A stretch of DNA of 64,000 nt from contig CACMRC010000004.1 in assembly GCA_902615975.1 (NCBI GenBank), forward strand, positions 52,908-116,907. The letters are read 5' to 3'. Below the pieces are notes generated by a model. It was not told the origin of the DNA and searched no databases. It saw only the letters and a list, made by a program, of their open reading frames with translations. Of the stretch, positions 39,444-47,507 are shown in pieces (positions within the stretch are counted from its first letter, which is position 1; every line of letters starts with the position of its first letter). Source of the DNA: an uncultured Pelagibacteraceae bacterium (GTDB lineage: Bacteria; Pseudomonadota; Alphaproteobacteria; Pelagibacterales; Pelagibacteraceae). The position numbers and the translations under genes are program-made.

Positions 39444-40055
39444 ATGAAATCACTGAGTGAAATTGAAACTACTGTTAAAAGAGCTTCAAAGGCGGCAGGA
39501 TATTCTTGGGGGGTTTCTGAGGAAACAGGAAAAAGTATTAGGTTATTAGAGCTATTTAGTTTACCGGGTATTAAGCACCTTAATGAATATTTTAATGAAA
39601 AAAACAAAAGTAAATTTGAAAATTTAAATTTAATTAATGAAAATAACTCTTCATCAAACAATCCTTACTGTCCAATTACTTTAGGTGTTAGTTTTTTAGA
39701 TCAAATAAATGTTTTAGAAAATTTAAAAAAAATTGAATTCAAAAATGTTGCTTATCCAATAATTTTTATATCCTTTATAAGTCGTTCATCAGAAATTATT
39801 GGAAAAAAAATTTATTTAAAAATGGATGAGAAAAAAATTTTACTAAATTTAAATGTAAATATTAGTTCAAATTTTATTGAACAAGAATTTCCAAAATTAG
39901 CGAATACAATTGAGGTAAATCTACTTGAAAATGAAGACAACTTTACAGACTATGAATGGAATAATTTATACAAGTTATCTGAAGAAACTTTTGTCGAAGA
40001 AAGTGACAGTTTAAAAGAAGGTGCGGCAGGTGCTGGTTTGACTGATAATGACTGA
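39444..40055 (+). CDS. DUF3726-like protein
   Basis: 203 aa; 'MKSLSEIETTVKRASKAAGYSWGVSEETGKSIRLLELFSLPG' with a 'LKEGAAGAGLTDND' tail; 2-bp gap from previous ORF. Confidence 0.6.
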   Translation: MKSLSEIETTVKRASKAAGYSWGVSEETGKSIRLLELFSLPGIKHLNEYFNEKNKSKFENLNLINENNSSSNNPYCPITLGVSFLDQINVLENLKKIEFKNVAYPIIFISFISRSSEIIGKKIYLKMDEKKILLNLNVNISSNFIEQEFPKLANTIEVNLLENEDNFTDYEWNNLYKLSEETFVEESDSLKEGAAGAGLTDND

Positions 40056-40215
40056 TAAAACTGATGAAAAATATCTTAATACAGATACTGAAGAATTAAA
40101 CAATATTTGTGATGAATGCAGAGAAGAAGACGAGAGTGTTACTCAAAATTTAATTCTTACTGGGTTTAAATTATGTAAATCTTGTAGAGTATCTAAAACT
40201 ATATTTCCACTTTAA
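40048..40215 (+). CDS. Mini zinc-ribbon-like protein (55 aa), absent from supplied ORF track
   Basis: Read by hand: MTDKTDEKYLNTDTEELNNICDECREEDESVTQNLILTGFKLCKSCRVSKTIFPL*. CxxC...CxxC pattern; start overlaps the DUF3726-like stop by 8 bp. Confidence 0.6.
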   Translation: MTDKTDEKYLNTDTEELNNICDECREEDESVTQNLILTGFKLCKSCRVSKTIFPL

Positions 40216-40757
40216 CTGATTTGACTTACTGGAAGCATATTCATTCTACTCATCACAAATGAGATAGATAAAAATGCAATAATTAAAAAGGATAAAAGCA
40301 CAATCCCAAAAGATTTAAAATTAGATTTTAAACTCAATATTTGTTTAGTTGAAATTATTAAACCTGCAAAAATCCAGAATTGAGTAAGAAAAATTATTGG
40401 TATCATTAAATCTGGTGTGACTGCAAAAAATCTTAATAAACCAGGGGCATGTGCAAATCCAACCGCTGTTAAAACTTTTTTGAACGAAACTTTGGTTTGT
40501 TTATCAGGAAATAATTTAACTCCAATTACAAAGATAAAAATCGCCCATATTAGCCAAGTAACTATTGCAGTTAGACCAGACATTGCAATAGCTGTTTTAA
40601 TAATGGTATTAGCTGCTACTGCTCCAGCGATACCATCTAGGATCATTATAATACCAGCAAAGTAAATTGATGCTTCTCCAAAATTTTTATTATCCGAATA
40701 AAGAGTTTTGTCTAATTTTATTGACTTAAAAATTATATTTAAAAATTCAGCAAACAT
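40212..40757 (-). CDS. Yip1-like multi-pass membrane protein
   Basis: 181 aa with several hydrophobic helices; N-terminal soluble segment then TM block typical of Yip1-domain bacterial proteins. Confidence 0.6.
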   Translation of the reverse strand: MFAEFLNIIFKSIKLDKTLYSDNKNFGEASIYFAGIIMILDGIAGAVAANTIIKTAIAMSGLTAIVTWLIWAIFIFVIGVKLFPDKQTKVSFKKVLTAVGFAHAPGLLRFFAVTPDLMIPIIFLTQFWIFAGLIISTKQILSLKSNFKSFGIVLLSFLIIAFLSISFVMSRMNMLPVSQIS

Positions 40758-40867
40758 TAATCTTTTTTATTTTTATTTTTTTGAGCCTTATAAGAAACAA
40801 TTAATGGAAATATTATTAAAGCAATAGCAATGATAATGCAAACTGCTATTAGAAAACTTTTGATCAT
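40757..40867 (-). CDS. Tiny single-TM protein (36 aa), absent from supplied ORF track
   Basis: MIKSFLIAVCIIIAIALIIFPLIVSYKAQKNKNKKD*; its TAA overlaps the ATG of the Yip1-like ORF (TAATG). Confidence 0.5.
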   Translation of the reverse strand: MIKSFLIAVCIIIAIALIIFPLIVSYKAQKNKNKKD

Positions 40868-40875
40868 CAGAGTTT

Positions 40876-40901
40876 AAAAGGGGAGCTGAAATTAGCTCCC
40901 C
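40876..40901 (-). terminator. Intrinsic terminator of the DmdA-like operon
   Basis: ggggagct (40880-40887) / agctcccc (40894-40901) followed on the minus strand by a T run. Confidence 0.75.
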
Positions 40902-40911
40902 CTAGTAAATT

Positions 40912-42270
40912 TTAGCCTTTTACAACTTCTCTTGTATTTGCGTTGAAAGACTCTTTGAATGGAATATCCACAACTACTGCATCCACAGGTGTTCCTGGAG
41001 TGTCCGAGTATTTTTCTGGAAGATGAACTTTAAACTTAGTACCAACCTTATTTTTTGGAAATCCATTAGGGTTTAAAGTTCCATCAAACGGAACGTATCC
41101 CATAGCAATATTGGTTTTCTTCTCTGGATGCCACCATGGTGAAGTAATAAACCCAACTGGATCTCCACCACTTTCTGGTGATACTAGCCAAAAGTCTGGC
41201 GCATAATCGTCAATTGGTTTACCACCTAACTCCATTCCAACTAATTGAAGTTTATACGGTTTTTTTCCAGCTTTTATATCTGCTCCCATTTTTTCTAATG
41301 CAGTTTTACCAACATAATCAGCTTTTTTATTCCATTCACCTTTACCAGATAATGAAACTTGATAACCTAAATTACATTGAAACGGATTATGCTGTTGATC
41401 CATGTCTTGCCCCCAAGAAAGAATACCCGCTTGTATTCTTCTGTGGTGTGCAGGTGCAATCACCATCAATTTATGTTTTTTTCCTGCATCTAATACTGCG
41501 TTCCACATATCTTCAGCATATAAAGTCGCATTTCTTAAATATATTTCGTAACCAGCTTCTCCTGAAAAACCAGATTGAGAAATTACACAACTTCTTCCAC
41601 CAACCGTTGCTTCTGCCAATCCATAAAAAGGCATATTATCAAAATCAACTTGATCACCACAAAGGTCTTGCATTAAAGCTTTCGATTTAGGACCTTGAAT
41701 TTGTACTGGACATGCATCTATTTCCTCAATTGTACAATTAAATTTTCCATCTGCATTTACACCTTGCAAATACATTCCAATATCAGAATCTGATAACGAA
41801 AACCAAAATTCATCTTTTGAAATTCTTAAAAGAATTGGATCGTTTAAAACTCCTCCGTAAGCATTACATAATATTACATATCTTGCTCTCATAGGGGAAA
41901 TTTTTGTTGCATCTCTAGTTATAACGTAGTCAGTAAATTTTTCTGCATCTGGACCTTTAACTCTTATTTGTCTTTCAACAGCTACATTCCACATTGTCAC
42001 GTGGTTTACGATTGCATCGTACTCAACCATTGCTCCACCATCTTCAGGTTTTACATAACCTCTTGGATGATAAATACGATTGTATACAGTTGCTCTCCAA
42101 CAACCTGCCTGCATTGATAAATGCCAATAAGGTGACTTTCTTACCCTTGTTGAAATTAATAATTCAACTTTAGTTGGCCCACTCTGTCTTAAATTGTATG
42201 GTACTTCTCTATCTGATTGATCAACAGAAGTAACATGTTGTACTTTAGTATAGTCAAACTCTTTAGACAT
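40912..42270 (-). CDS. DmdA-like, GcvT-family THF-dependent methyltransferase/demethylase
   Basis: 452 aa; 'MWNVAVERQIRVKGPDAEKFTDYVITRD', 'GGVLNDPILLRISKDEFWFSLSDSDI', 'SQSGFSGEAGYEIYL', 'RRIQAGILSWGQDMDQQHNPFQCNLG' resemble DMSP demethylase DmdA; longer than typical DmdA. Confidence 0.75.
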   Translation of the reverse strand: MSKEFDYTKVQHVTSVDQSDREVPYNLRQSGPTKVELLISTRVRKSPYWHLSMQAGCWRATVYNRIYHPRGYVKPEDGGAMVEYDAIVNHVTMWNVAVERQIRVKGPDAEKFTDYVITRDATKISPMRARYVILCNAYGGVLNDPILLRISKDEFWFSLSDSDIGMYLQGVNADGKFNCTIEEIDACPVQIQGPKSKALMQDLCGDQVDFDNMPFYGLAEATVGGRSCVISQSGFSGEAGYEIYLRNATLYAEDMWNAVLDAGKKHKLMVIAPAHHRRIQAGILSWGQDMDQQHNPFQCNLGYQVSLSGKGEWNKKADYVGKTALEKMGADIKAGKKPYKLQLVGMELGGKPIDDYAPDFWLVSPESGGDPVGFITSPWWHPEKKTNIAMGYVPFDGTLNPNGFPKNKVGTKFKVHLPEKYSDTPGTPVDAVVVDIPFKESFNANTREVVKG

Positions 42271-42991
42271 AACTATTCTCCTTCAACCACTTGTTAGTTT
42301 CCTTCAAGCCGCCGAATGTATAAATGTGGAAGTTATCAGTATGCGATTTAACTTTCCCAATTAAATCATTAGGGTCTTTAGGTTTCAATAAATCTAATGC
42401 CTTAGTAAAATTAGATTTAAGAAAGTTAATGGAATTTTTTGCCCCTACAATATTAGCAAATTTAATTAAGCTAGATATTTTTAAAGGCCCAGTGATTCCC
42501 ACATGCACTGGTACGCTTTGCTTAGAAATAAAATCTATAATAGGCTGAGGATCAAGTAACCATTGTGTTACAATATAATCTGCGTAAGGCTTTTTATCTA
42601 TCATAGCTTTCTCTAAATCTGAGTCGGATATATCAGGACTCCCCTCAGGATGTCCAGCAATTCCTATTTTCATTTTTTCAAAATAACCAGTCTCTAAAAG
42701 TTGAAATGAACTATCAAATTTACCCGCTGGCTCTCTCCCACCTCCAATAATCAAGGCTTGCTTTACGCCTCCATCTTTGCATCTAGAAACATAATCTTTA
42801 AGCTCTTTTTCATCATGCATTGATCTAGCAGGAAAATGAGGTACGGGATTAAATCCTTTTTTTACAAGTTCTACTGCTTTGTCAGCAGTTTCTCTATAAT
42901 CACCTCCAGGTAGCATCGTTATATAAATGTCAGACAACGCTGGAACTGTATCAACCTCTGTTTTAGGACCTATTTCCAATGAAAAATTCAT
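42263..42991 (-). CDS. Methylenetetrahydrofolate reductase (MetF)-like protein, short form
   Basis: 242 aa; 'FSLEIGPKT', 'GFNPVPHFPARSM', 'IGGGREPAG', 'KMKIGIAGHPEGSPDI', 'DYIVTQWLLD'; overlaps the DmdA-like ORF by 8 bp. Confidence 0.75.
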   Translation of the reverse strand: MNFSLEIGPKTEVDTVPALSDIYITMLPGGDYRETADKAVELVKKGFNPVPHFPARSMHDEKELKDYVSRCKDGGVKQALIIGGGREPAGKFDSSFQLLETGYFEKMKIGIAGHPEGSPDISDSDLEKAMIDKKPYADYIVTQWLLDPQPIIDFISKQSVPVHVGITGPLKISSLIKFANIVGAKNSINFLKSNFTKALDLLKPKDPNDLIGKVKSHTDNFHIYTFGGLKETNKWLKENSYV

Positions 42992-43048
42992 AGAGAAGAT
43001 CTTTATTTATTTTGAAATATGAGTCTAGAAAATTCGATTGAGACTAAT

Positions 43049-43936
43049 TTACTTTTTTAACTGACCTCTGTGCTTTTGAATTCTTTGTCCGTACTGTTGA
43101 GTTACTCTATCAAAGATAATTGCCAGAGCTACGATTGCTAAACCATTCATCATTCCAAGAGCTAAATATTGGTTGGAAATAGCCTGTAAAATAGGGACTC
43201 CCAAGCCTTTTACACCTATCATTGAAGCAATCACTACCATTGCTAAAGCCATCATAATCGTTTGGTTAATCCCAGCAAAAATAGTTGGTAGAGAAAGTGG
43301 GATTTGAACAGATCTTAATTTTTGCATCGGTGTTGCCCCAAAAGCTTCGCTAGCTTCTAAAGTTTCTTTATCAACTTCTCTAATCCCTAGATTTGTTAAT
43401 CTTACAATAGGGGGGAGAGCATAAATACATACAGCAAGCAAACCAGGCACTTTACCAATACCAAGAAGCATAATTATAGGTATAAGATACACAAAACTTG
43501 GAATGGTTTGCATCATATCTAAAACAGGTAAAATTGCTTTTTCTGCTCTAGCGGATTTTGACATTACAATTCCAATTGGTATTCCAACAACAATACAAAC
43601 TAATGTAGAAACAGATATTATTGCAACGGTCGCCATACAATTTTTCCACATTCCAAAATAGCCAATAACTATAAAACAAGCTACTGTGCCAATAACAAGC
43701 TTAATACTTCTTGATCCAATCCAAGCTAATAAAGCAAATACACCAATTACTAAAGGCCATGGACTGTTTACTAATAATTTTTCTAACCAAATTAAAAAAT
43801 GTAACAGTGGATCAAAAAAACCCTCAATCCCATCTCCATAAGCTCTTGAAAATTCTTTGAAACTAGAGTCAATTCCTTTTTTAAGCTCTCTAAGAGCTGT
43901 TCTATCCATTACAGGAATTTTATTAAAGAAGTCCAT
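43049..43936 (-). CDS. ProW/OpuAB-family ABC transporter permease (betaine/choline-type)
   Basis: 295 aa; 'LPVLDMMQTIPSFVYLIPIIMLLGIGKVPGLLAVCIYALPPIVRLTNLGIREVDKETLEASEAFGATPMQKLRSVQIPLSLPTIFAGINQTIMMAL'. Confidence 0.88.
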   Translation of the reverse strand: MDFFNKIPVMDRTALRELKKGIDSSFKEFSRAYGDGIEGFFDPLLHFLIWLEKLLVNSPWPLVIGVFALLAWIGSRSIKLVIGTVACFIVIGYFGMWKNCMATVAIISVSTLVCIVVGIPIGIVMSKSARAEKAILPVLDMMQTIPSFVYLIPIIMLLGIGKVPGLLAVCIYALPPIVRLTNLGIREVDKETLEASEAFGATPMQKLRSVQIPLSLPTIFAGINQTIMMALAMVVIASMIGVKGLGVPILQAISNQYLALGMMNGLAIVALAIIFDRVTQQYGQRIQKHRGQLKK

Positions 43937-43949
43937 AATTTTTATTAAA

Positions 43950-43973
43950 TCAAACCCGCCGAAGCGGGTTTGA
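43950..43973 (-). promoter_or_regulatory. Stable intergenic stem-loop with UUCG tetraloop between SBP and permease genes
   Basis: Minus strand TCAAACCCGC-TTCG-GCGGGTTTGA, perfect 10-bp stem; no extended T tract; ends 13 nt before the permease ATG. Confidence 0.85.
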
Positions 43974-43985
43974 TAATATTTTTAA

Positions 43986-44996
43986 TTAAAGTGCTTTTTT
44001 GATTTTTTTTGCAGCATCACTTGAAACCCATTTACTCCAAACGCTCTCTTGAGTTTTAAGGAATTCAATTGCAGCATCAGCACCTTCTGCTTGGTTTTCA
44101 CCCATCCAAACTAACATACCGTTCATAACTGGACCTGGGTATGTTCTCTTCTTAAAGTATTCCATACCAGCACTTCCAGCTGTATTTTTGAAATTGTCAG
44201 TTACGATTGTGTAAACTTCAGATTTTGTCCATGAAGTTGCTTTAGGGTCTCCACATTCTTGTTCTGGTAAAACTATACATTTATCCCAGTTATCTTTTCC
44301 ACCCCAAGCTCCCATATCTACAGCTCTCATATCATATTTACCAATGATAGCTGTTGGTGACCAATAGTAACCAAACCAGTTTTCACCTCGCTCAGCAGCT
44401 TTAGCAATTGAACCATCTAATCCTGCAGCAGAACCTGTTTCAACAATAGCCCAACCTTTTGCTTCCATGCCAAAAGCTTTGTAAAGATTTCTATTACTTA
44501 GCTCACAGTTCCAACCTGGAGGACAAATATGAAATCCACCTTTTGATGGATCTTCTGGATGAGGAAACAGATCTGGTCTTGCTAAAATTGCTTCAGCAGT
44601 TGTTAGCTCTGGATGTTTTTTAAGTGTGTGAGGTAATACCCACCATCCTTCACCCAAACCAGTAATTGGCGCTTTATTAAGTGAGTGCATTTTTCCTTCG
44701 TCAACAGCTTTATTCAAAGCAATGATAGCAGCGTTAGCCCAAAATTCTGGAGCAACATCTGGCTCACCTTTTTCTTGCATAGATGTAAACGTAGGCATTG
44801 TAGCACCAGGTACTAATTCTACTGAACATCCGTAACCTTCTTCTAATATGATCTTATCAACTTCAGCCATAAAGTTTGCTGAAGCCCAGTTCATATTAGC
44901 GATCGTTATATTTCCACAAGCTGCATTTGCAACACTTCCAAAAGAAGTAAGACTAAACACAACAGCTAGTGAAAGAAGTATTCTTTTAATCTTCAT
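43986..44996 (-). CDS. Glycine betaine/proline-type ABC transporter substrate-binding protein
   Basis: Signal peptide MKIKRILLSLAVVFSLTSFGSVANA; 'ITIANMNWASANFMAEVDKIILEEGYGC'. Start moved from 45020 to 44996, which has a GGGAG Shine-Dalgarno and begins the signal peptide. Confidence 0.85.
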   Translation of the reverse strand: MKIKRILLSLAVVFSLTSFGSVANAACGNITIANMNWASANFMAEVDKIILEEGYGCSVELVPGATMPTFTSMQEKGEPDVAPEFWANAAIIALNKAVDEGKMHSLNKAPITGLGEGWWVLPHTLKKHPELTTAEAILARPDLFPHPEDPSKGGFHICPPGWNCELSNRNLYKAFGMEAKGWAIVETGSAAGLDGSIAKAAERGENWFGYYWSPTAIIGKYDMRAVDMGAWGGKDNWDKCIVLPEQECGDPKATSWTKSEVYTIVTDNFKNTAGSAGMEYFKKRTYPGPVMNGMLVWMGENQAEGADAAIEFLKTQESVWSKWVSSDAAKKIKKAL

Positions 44997-45267
44997 TATA
45001 TCTCCCAACATTTGATTCATTTAAAAGTTAAATTGAACATATCGAGGCTAATAATGCAAATTTAATTCAACTATTGGTTGAAGTAAAATTGTCTTTAACT
45101 GACCTAAATTTTTGTTTAGGGTTTAAGAATGACTTTTTCTGCAAATTTTTTTTTCAAAGAATTTGTTTATATTTTAAATTGCAAAACTGTTTTTCAACAA
45201 ATCATAATTAGAGAAAGATAATTTTAAGCCTCGATTAATTTTTTAATTAATTAAAAAAAGGAGGTTT

Positions 45268-46455
45268 ATGAATTTAAATAAAAAATTATCAGACATCTTA
45301 GATCCAAATAAAATTGAAGTTGTTAAAAATCCTATAGAGAAAGCTCATGGATTACCTAATGAATGTTATTTGAATAATGATTATTTAGAGTTTGAGAAAG
45401 AAAAAATATTTAAAAATAATTGGACGATGATTGGGGTTGCGAGTTCTGTACCAAATCCAGGCAATGCAAAACCTTTTAATCTTTTAGGAATACCAATACT
45501 AATAGTTAGAAACAAAGAGAACGAAGTAAAAGTTTTTCATAACGTTTGTAGTCATAGAGGTTTCAAACTAGTTGATCAGGAATGTAAATTAAAAAATGTA
45601 ATAAGATGCCCTTATCATTCCTGGTCCTATGATTTTAATGGAAAATTAACTGTTACTCCACATATAGGAGGACTAGGAAAACATGAGGTTGAAGGGTTTG
45701 ATAAAAACAATAGTAACTTAAAAGAAATTAAATCAAATATTTGGATGGATTTAATTTTTATCAATATAAATTCTAATGCAAAACCATTTGAAGATTTTAT
45801 TAAACCTCTAGAGGACAGATGGTCTAAGTTTATTTCTAAAAAAGATCAAAAATTAATTAGACACTCAACTGATAACGGATATTTTAATATGACAGTAAAT
45901 AGTAATTGGAAATTTGCAATTGAGAATTATTGTGAAAGTTATCATTTGCCGTGGATACATCCAGAACTAAATAAAGTTTCAAATATTTCAGATCACTATC
46001 ATATTGAAGATGAGAATTTAAATTTTTCAGGACAAGGAAGTAATAAATATTCACAACAGTTTGATGGAAACATTAAATTTAAATGCTTTCCTAACTGGCC
46101 TACTGAACTTTCTGAAAAATCTGAATATGTATCATTATATCCAAACGTAATGTTAGGAATACATATTGATCATTTCTATGCATTTTGGTTAGAGCCAATT
46201 TCTAACAATCAAACTAAAGAACATTTTGAACTATATTATATTGGAGATGAAAGTGCTTCTAGTGATGAGTTTAAAGATATAAGAGCAAAAAATTTTGCAT
46301 TTTGGCAAGAAGTTATGAATGAAGATGTAACTGCAATAGAAGGAATGCAAAACGGCCGAAATTCACCAGCTTACAATGGTGGGAATTTTTCACCTGTAAT
46401 GGATACTCCTACTTTGATGTTTCATAAGTGGGTTGCAACTAACTTAACAAAATGA
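45268..46455 (+). CDS. Rieske non-heme iron oxygenase alpha subunit (candidate GbcA/choline monooxygenase-type)
   Basis: 395 aa; Rieske 'CSHRGFKL...IRCPYHSWSYDFNG', mononuclear Fe motif 'ENYCESYHLPWIHPEL'; upstream of bhmT and DMGDH-like genes. Confidence 0.85.
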   Translation: MNLNKKLSDILDPNKIEVVKNPIEKAHGLPNECYLNNDYLEFEKEKIFKNNWTMIGVASSVPNPGNAKPFNLLGIPILIVRNKENEVKVFHNVCSHRGFKLVDQECKLKNVIRCPYHSWSYDFNGKLTVTPHIGGLGKHEVEGFDKNNSNLKEIKSNIWMDLIFININSNAKPFEDFIKPLEDRWSKFISKKDQKLIRHSTDNGYFNMTVNSNWKFAIENYCESYHLPWIHPELNKVSNISDHYHIEDENLNFSGQGSNKYSQQFDGNIKFKCFPNWPTELSEKSEYVSLYPNVMLGIHIDHFYAFWLEPISNNQTKEHFELYYIGDESASSDEFKDIRAKNFAFWQEVMNEDVTAIEGMQNGRNSPAYNGGNFSPVMDTPTLMFHKWVATNLTK

Positions 46456-46466
46456 GAGGGTAAATT

Positions 46467-47507
46467 ATGAAAAAAGATCTAATTACAAGATTAAATGAAG
46501 GTCCAATAATGTGTGCAGAAGGCTATCTTTTTGCAATGGAAAGAAGAGGTTATCTTTCAGCAGGTCCATTTGTTCCAGAAGTGGTTTTAGAACATCCAGA
46601 GGTAGTAACTCAATTACATCGAGAATTTATTAGAGCTGGTTCAGATGTTGTTCAGGCATTTACTTATTATGGTCATAGAGAAAAGTTGAGAATAATTGGT
46701 AAAGAACACTTGTTAGAACCAATGCAAAAAGGTGCTCTTAAAATTGCAAAAGATGCTGCAGCTGAGTTTAAAGATTTAGATCTTATGGTTTGTGGAGATG
46801 TGGCAAACACTAATGTATTTGATCCAGGTGATGCCAATACTCATAAACAGTGTCAACAAATGTATGAAGAACAAGTAGCATGGGCAAAAGAAGCTGGTGT
46901 TGATTTTGTTATTGCTGAAACAATAAGTTGGACTGACGAAATGAAAATTGCATTAAAAGCAATTAAAGATGCTGGACTTATTGCAGTTTGTAATTTTGCA
47001 ATCCCTAGAGGGGATAAAACTAGAGAAGGTCATAGTGCTGAGGATGCATGTAAGATGATGGAGGATTTAGGCGCTGATGTCGTTGGATTAAATTGTTACA
47101 GAGGACCCGAGATGACAATGAAACTTTTAAAAAAAGTTAGAGATAAAGTTTCATGCCATGTATCAGGACTTCCTGTTCCTTATAGAACTACTGAAGAAGA
47201 ACCTGGTTTCTTGAATATCACTGATCATGGATGTGACTGTATTCCAGGTGGAAATGCGTTTCCAGTTGCTTTAGACAACTTATTTTGTAACAGATTTGAA
47301 ATGGCAGAATTTGCAAAAGATTGTGTAAAAAATAAAATAAATTTTATTGGTATATGTTGTGGTGCTGAAGCTCACCACGTTAGAGAAATGTCAGTTGCGA
47401 TTGGAAAGAAACCAATTTCAATGAAATATATGCCTGACATGAGTAAACATTTTCATCACGGTACTGATAAATCTTTGAAAAAAGTAAACAAGGAAATTAA
47501 ATATTAA
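46467..47507 (+). CDS. bhmT: Betaine-homocysteine S-methyltransferase-like
   Basis: 346 aa; 'EVVTQLHREFIRAGSDVVQAFTYYG', 'VGLNCYRGPEMTMKLLKKV', C-terminal Zn motif 'INFIGICCGAEAHHVREM'. Confidence 0.85.
   Translation: MKKDLITRLNEGPIMCAEGYLFAMERRGYLSAGPFVPEVVLEHPEVVTQLHREFIRAGSDVVQAFTYYGHREKLRIIGKEHLLEPMQKGALKIAKDAAAEFKDLDLMVCGDVANTNVFDPGDANTHKQCQQMYEEQVAWAKEAGVDFVIAETISWTDEMKIALKAIKDAGLIAVCNFAIPRGDKTREGHSAEDACKMMEDLGADVVGLNCYRGPEMTMKLLKKVRDKVSCHVSGLPVPYRTTEEEPGFLNITDHGCDCIPGGNAFPVALDNLFCNRFEMAEFAKDCVKNKINFIGICCGAEAHHVREMSVAIGKKPISMKYMPDMSKHFHHGTDKSLKKVNKEIKY

Noticed and set aside
41178-41690. 170-aa plus-strand ORF opposite the DmdA-like gene
   Set aside because: Shadow ORF of a well-supported gene; Leu/Tyr/Gln/His-rich composition typical of antisense translation.
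45021-45267. Possible SAM-V or glycine riboswitch ahead of the Rieske-bhmT operon
   Set aside because: No recognisable core motif could be read by eye; small hairpins and repeated 9-mers are present but not enough. An Infernal search with the SAM-V and glycine models would decide.
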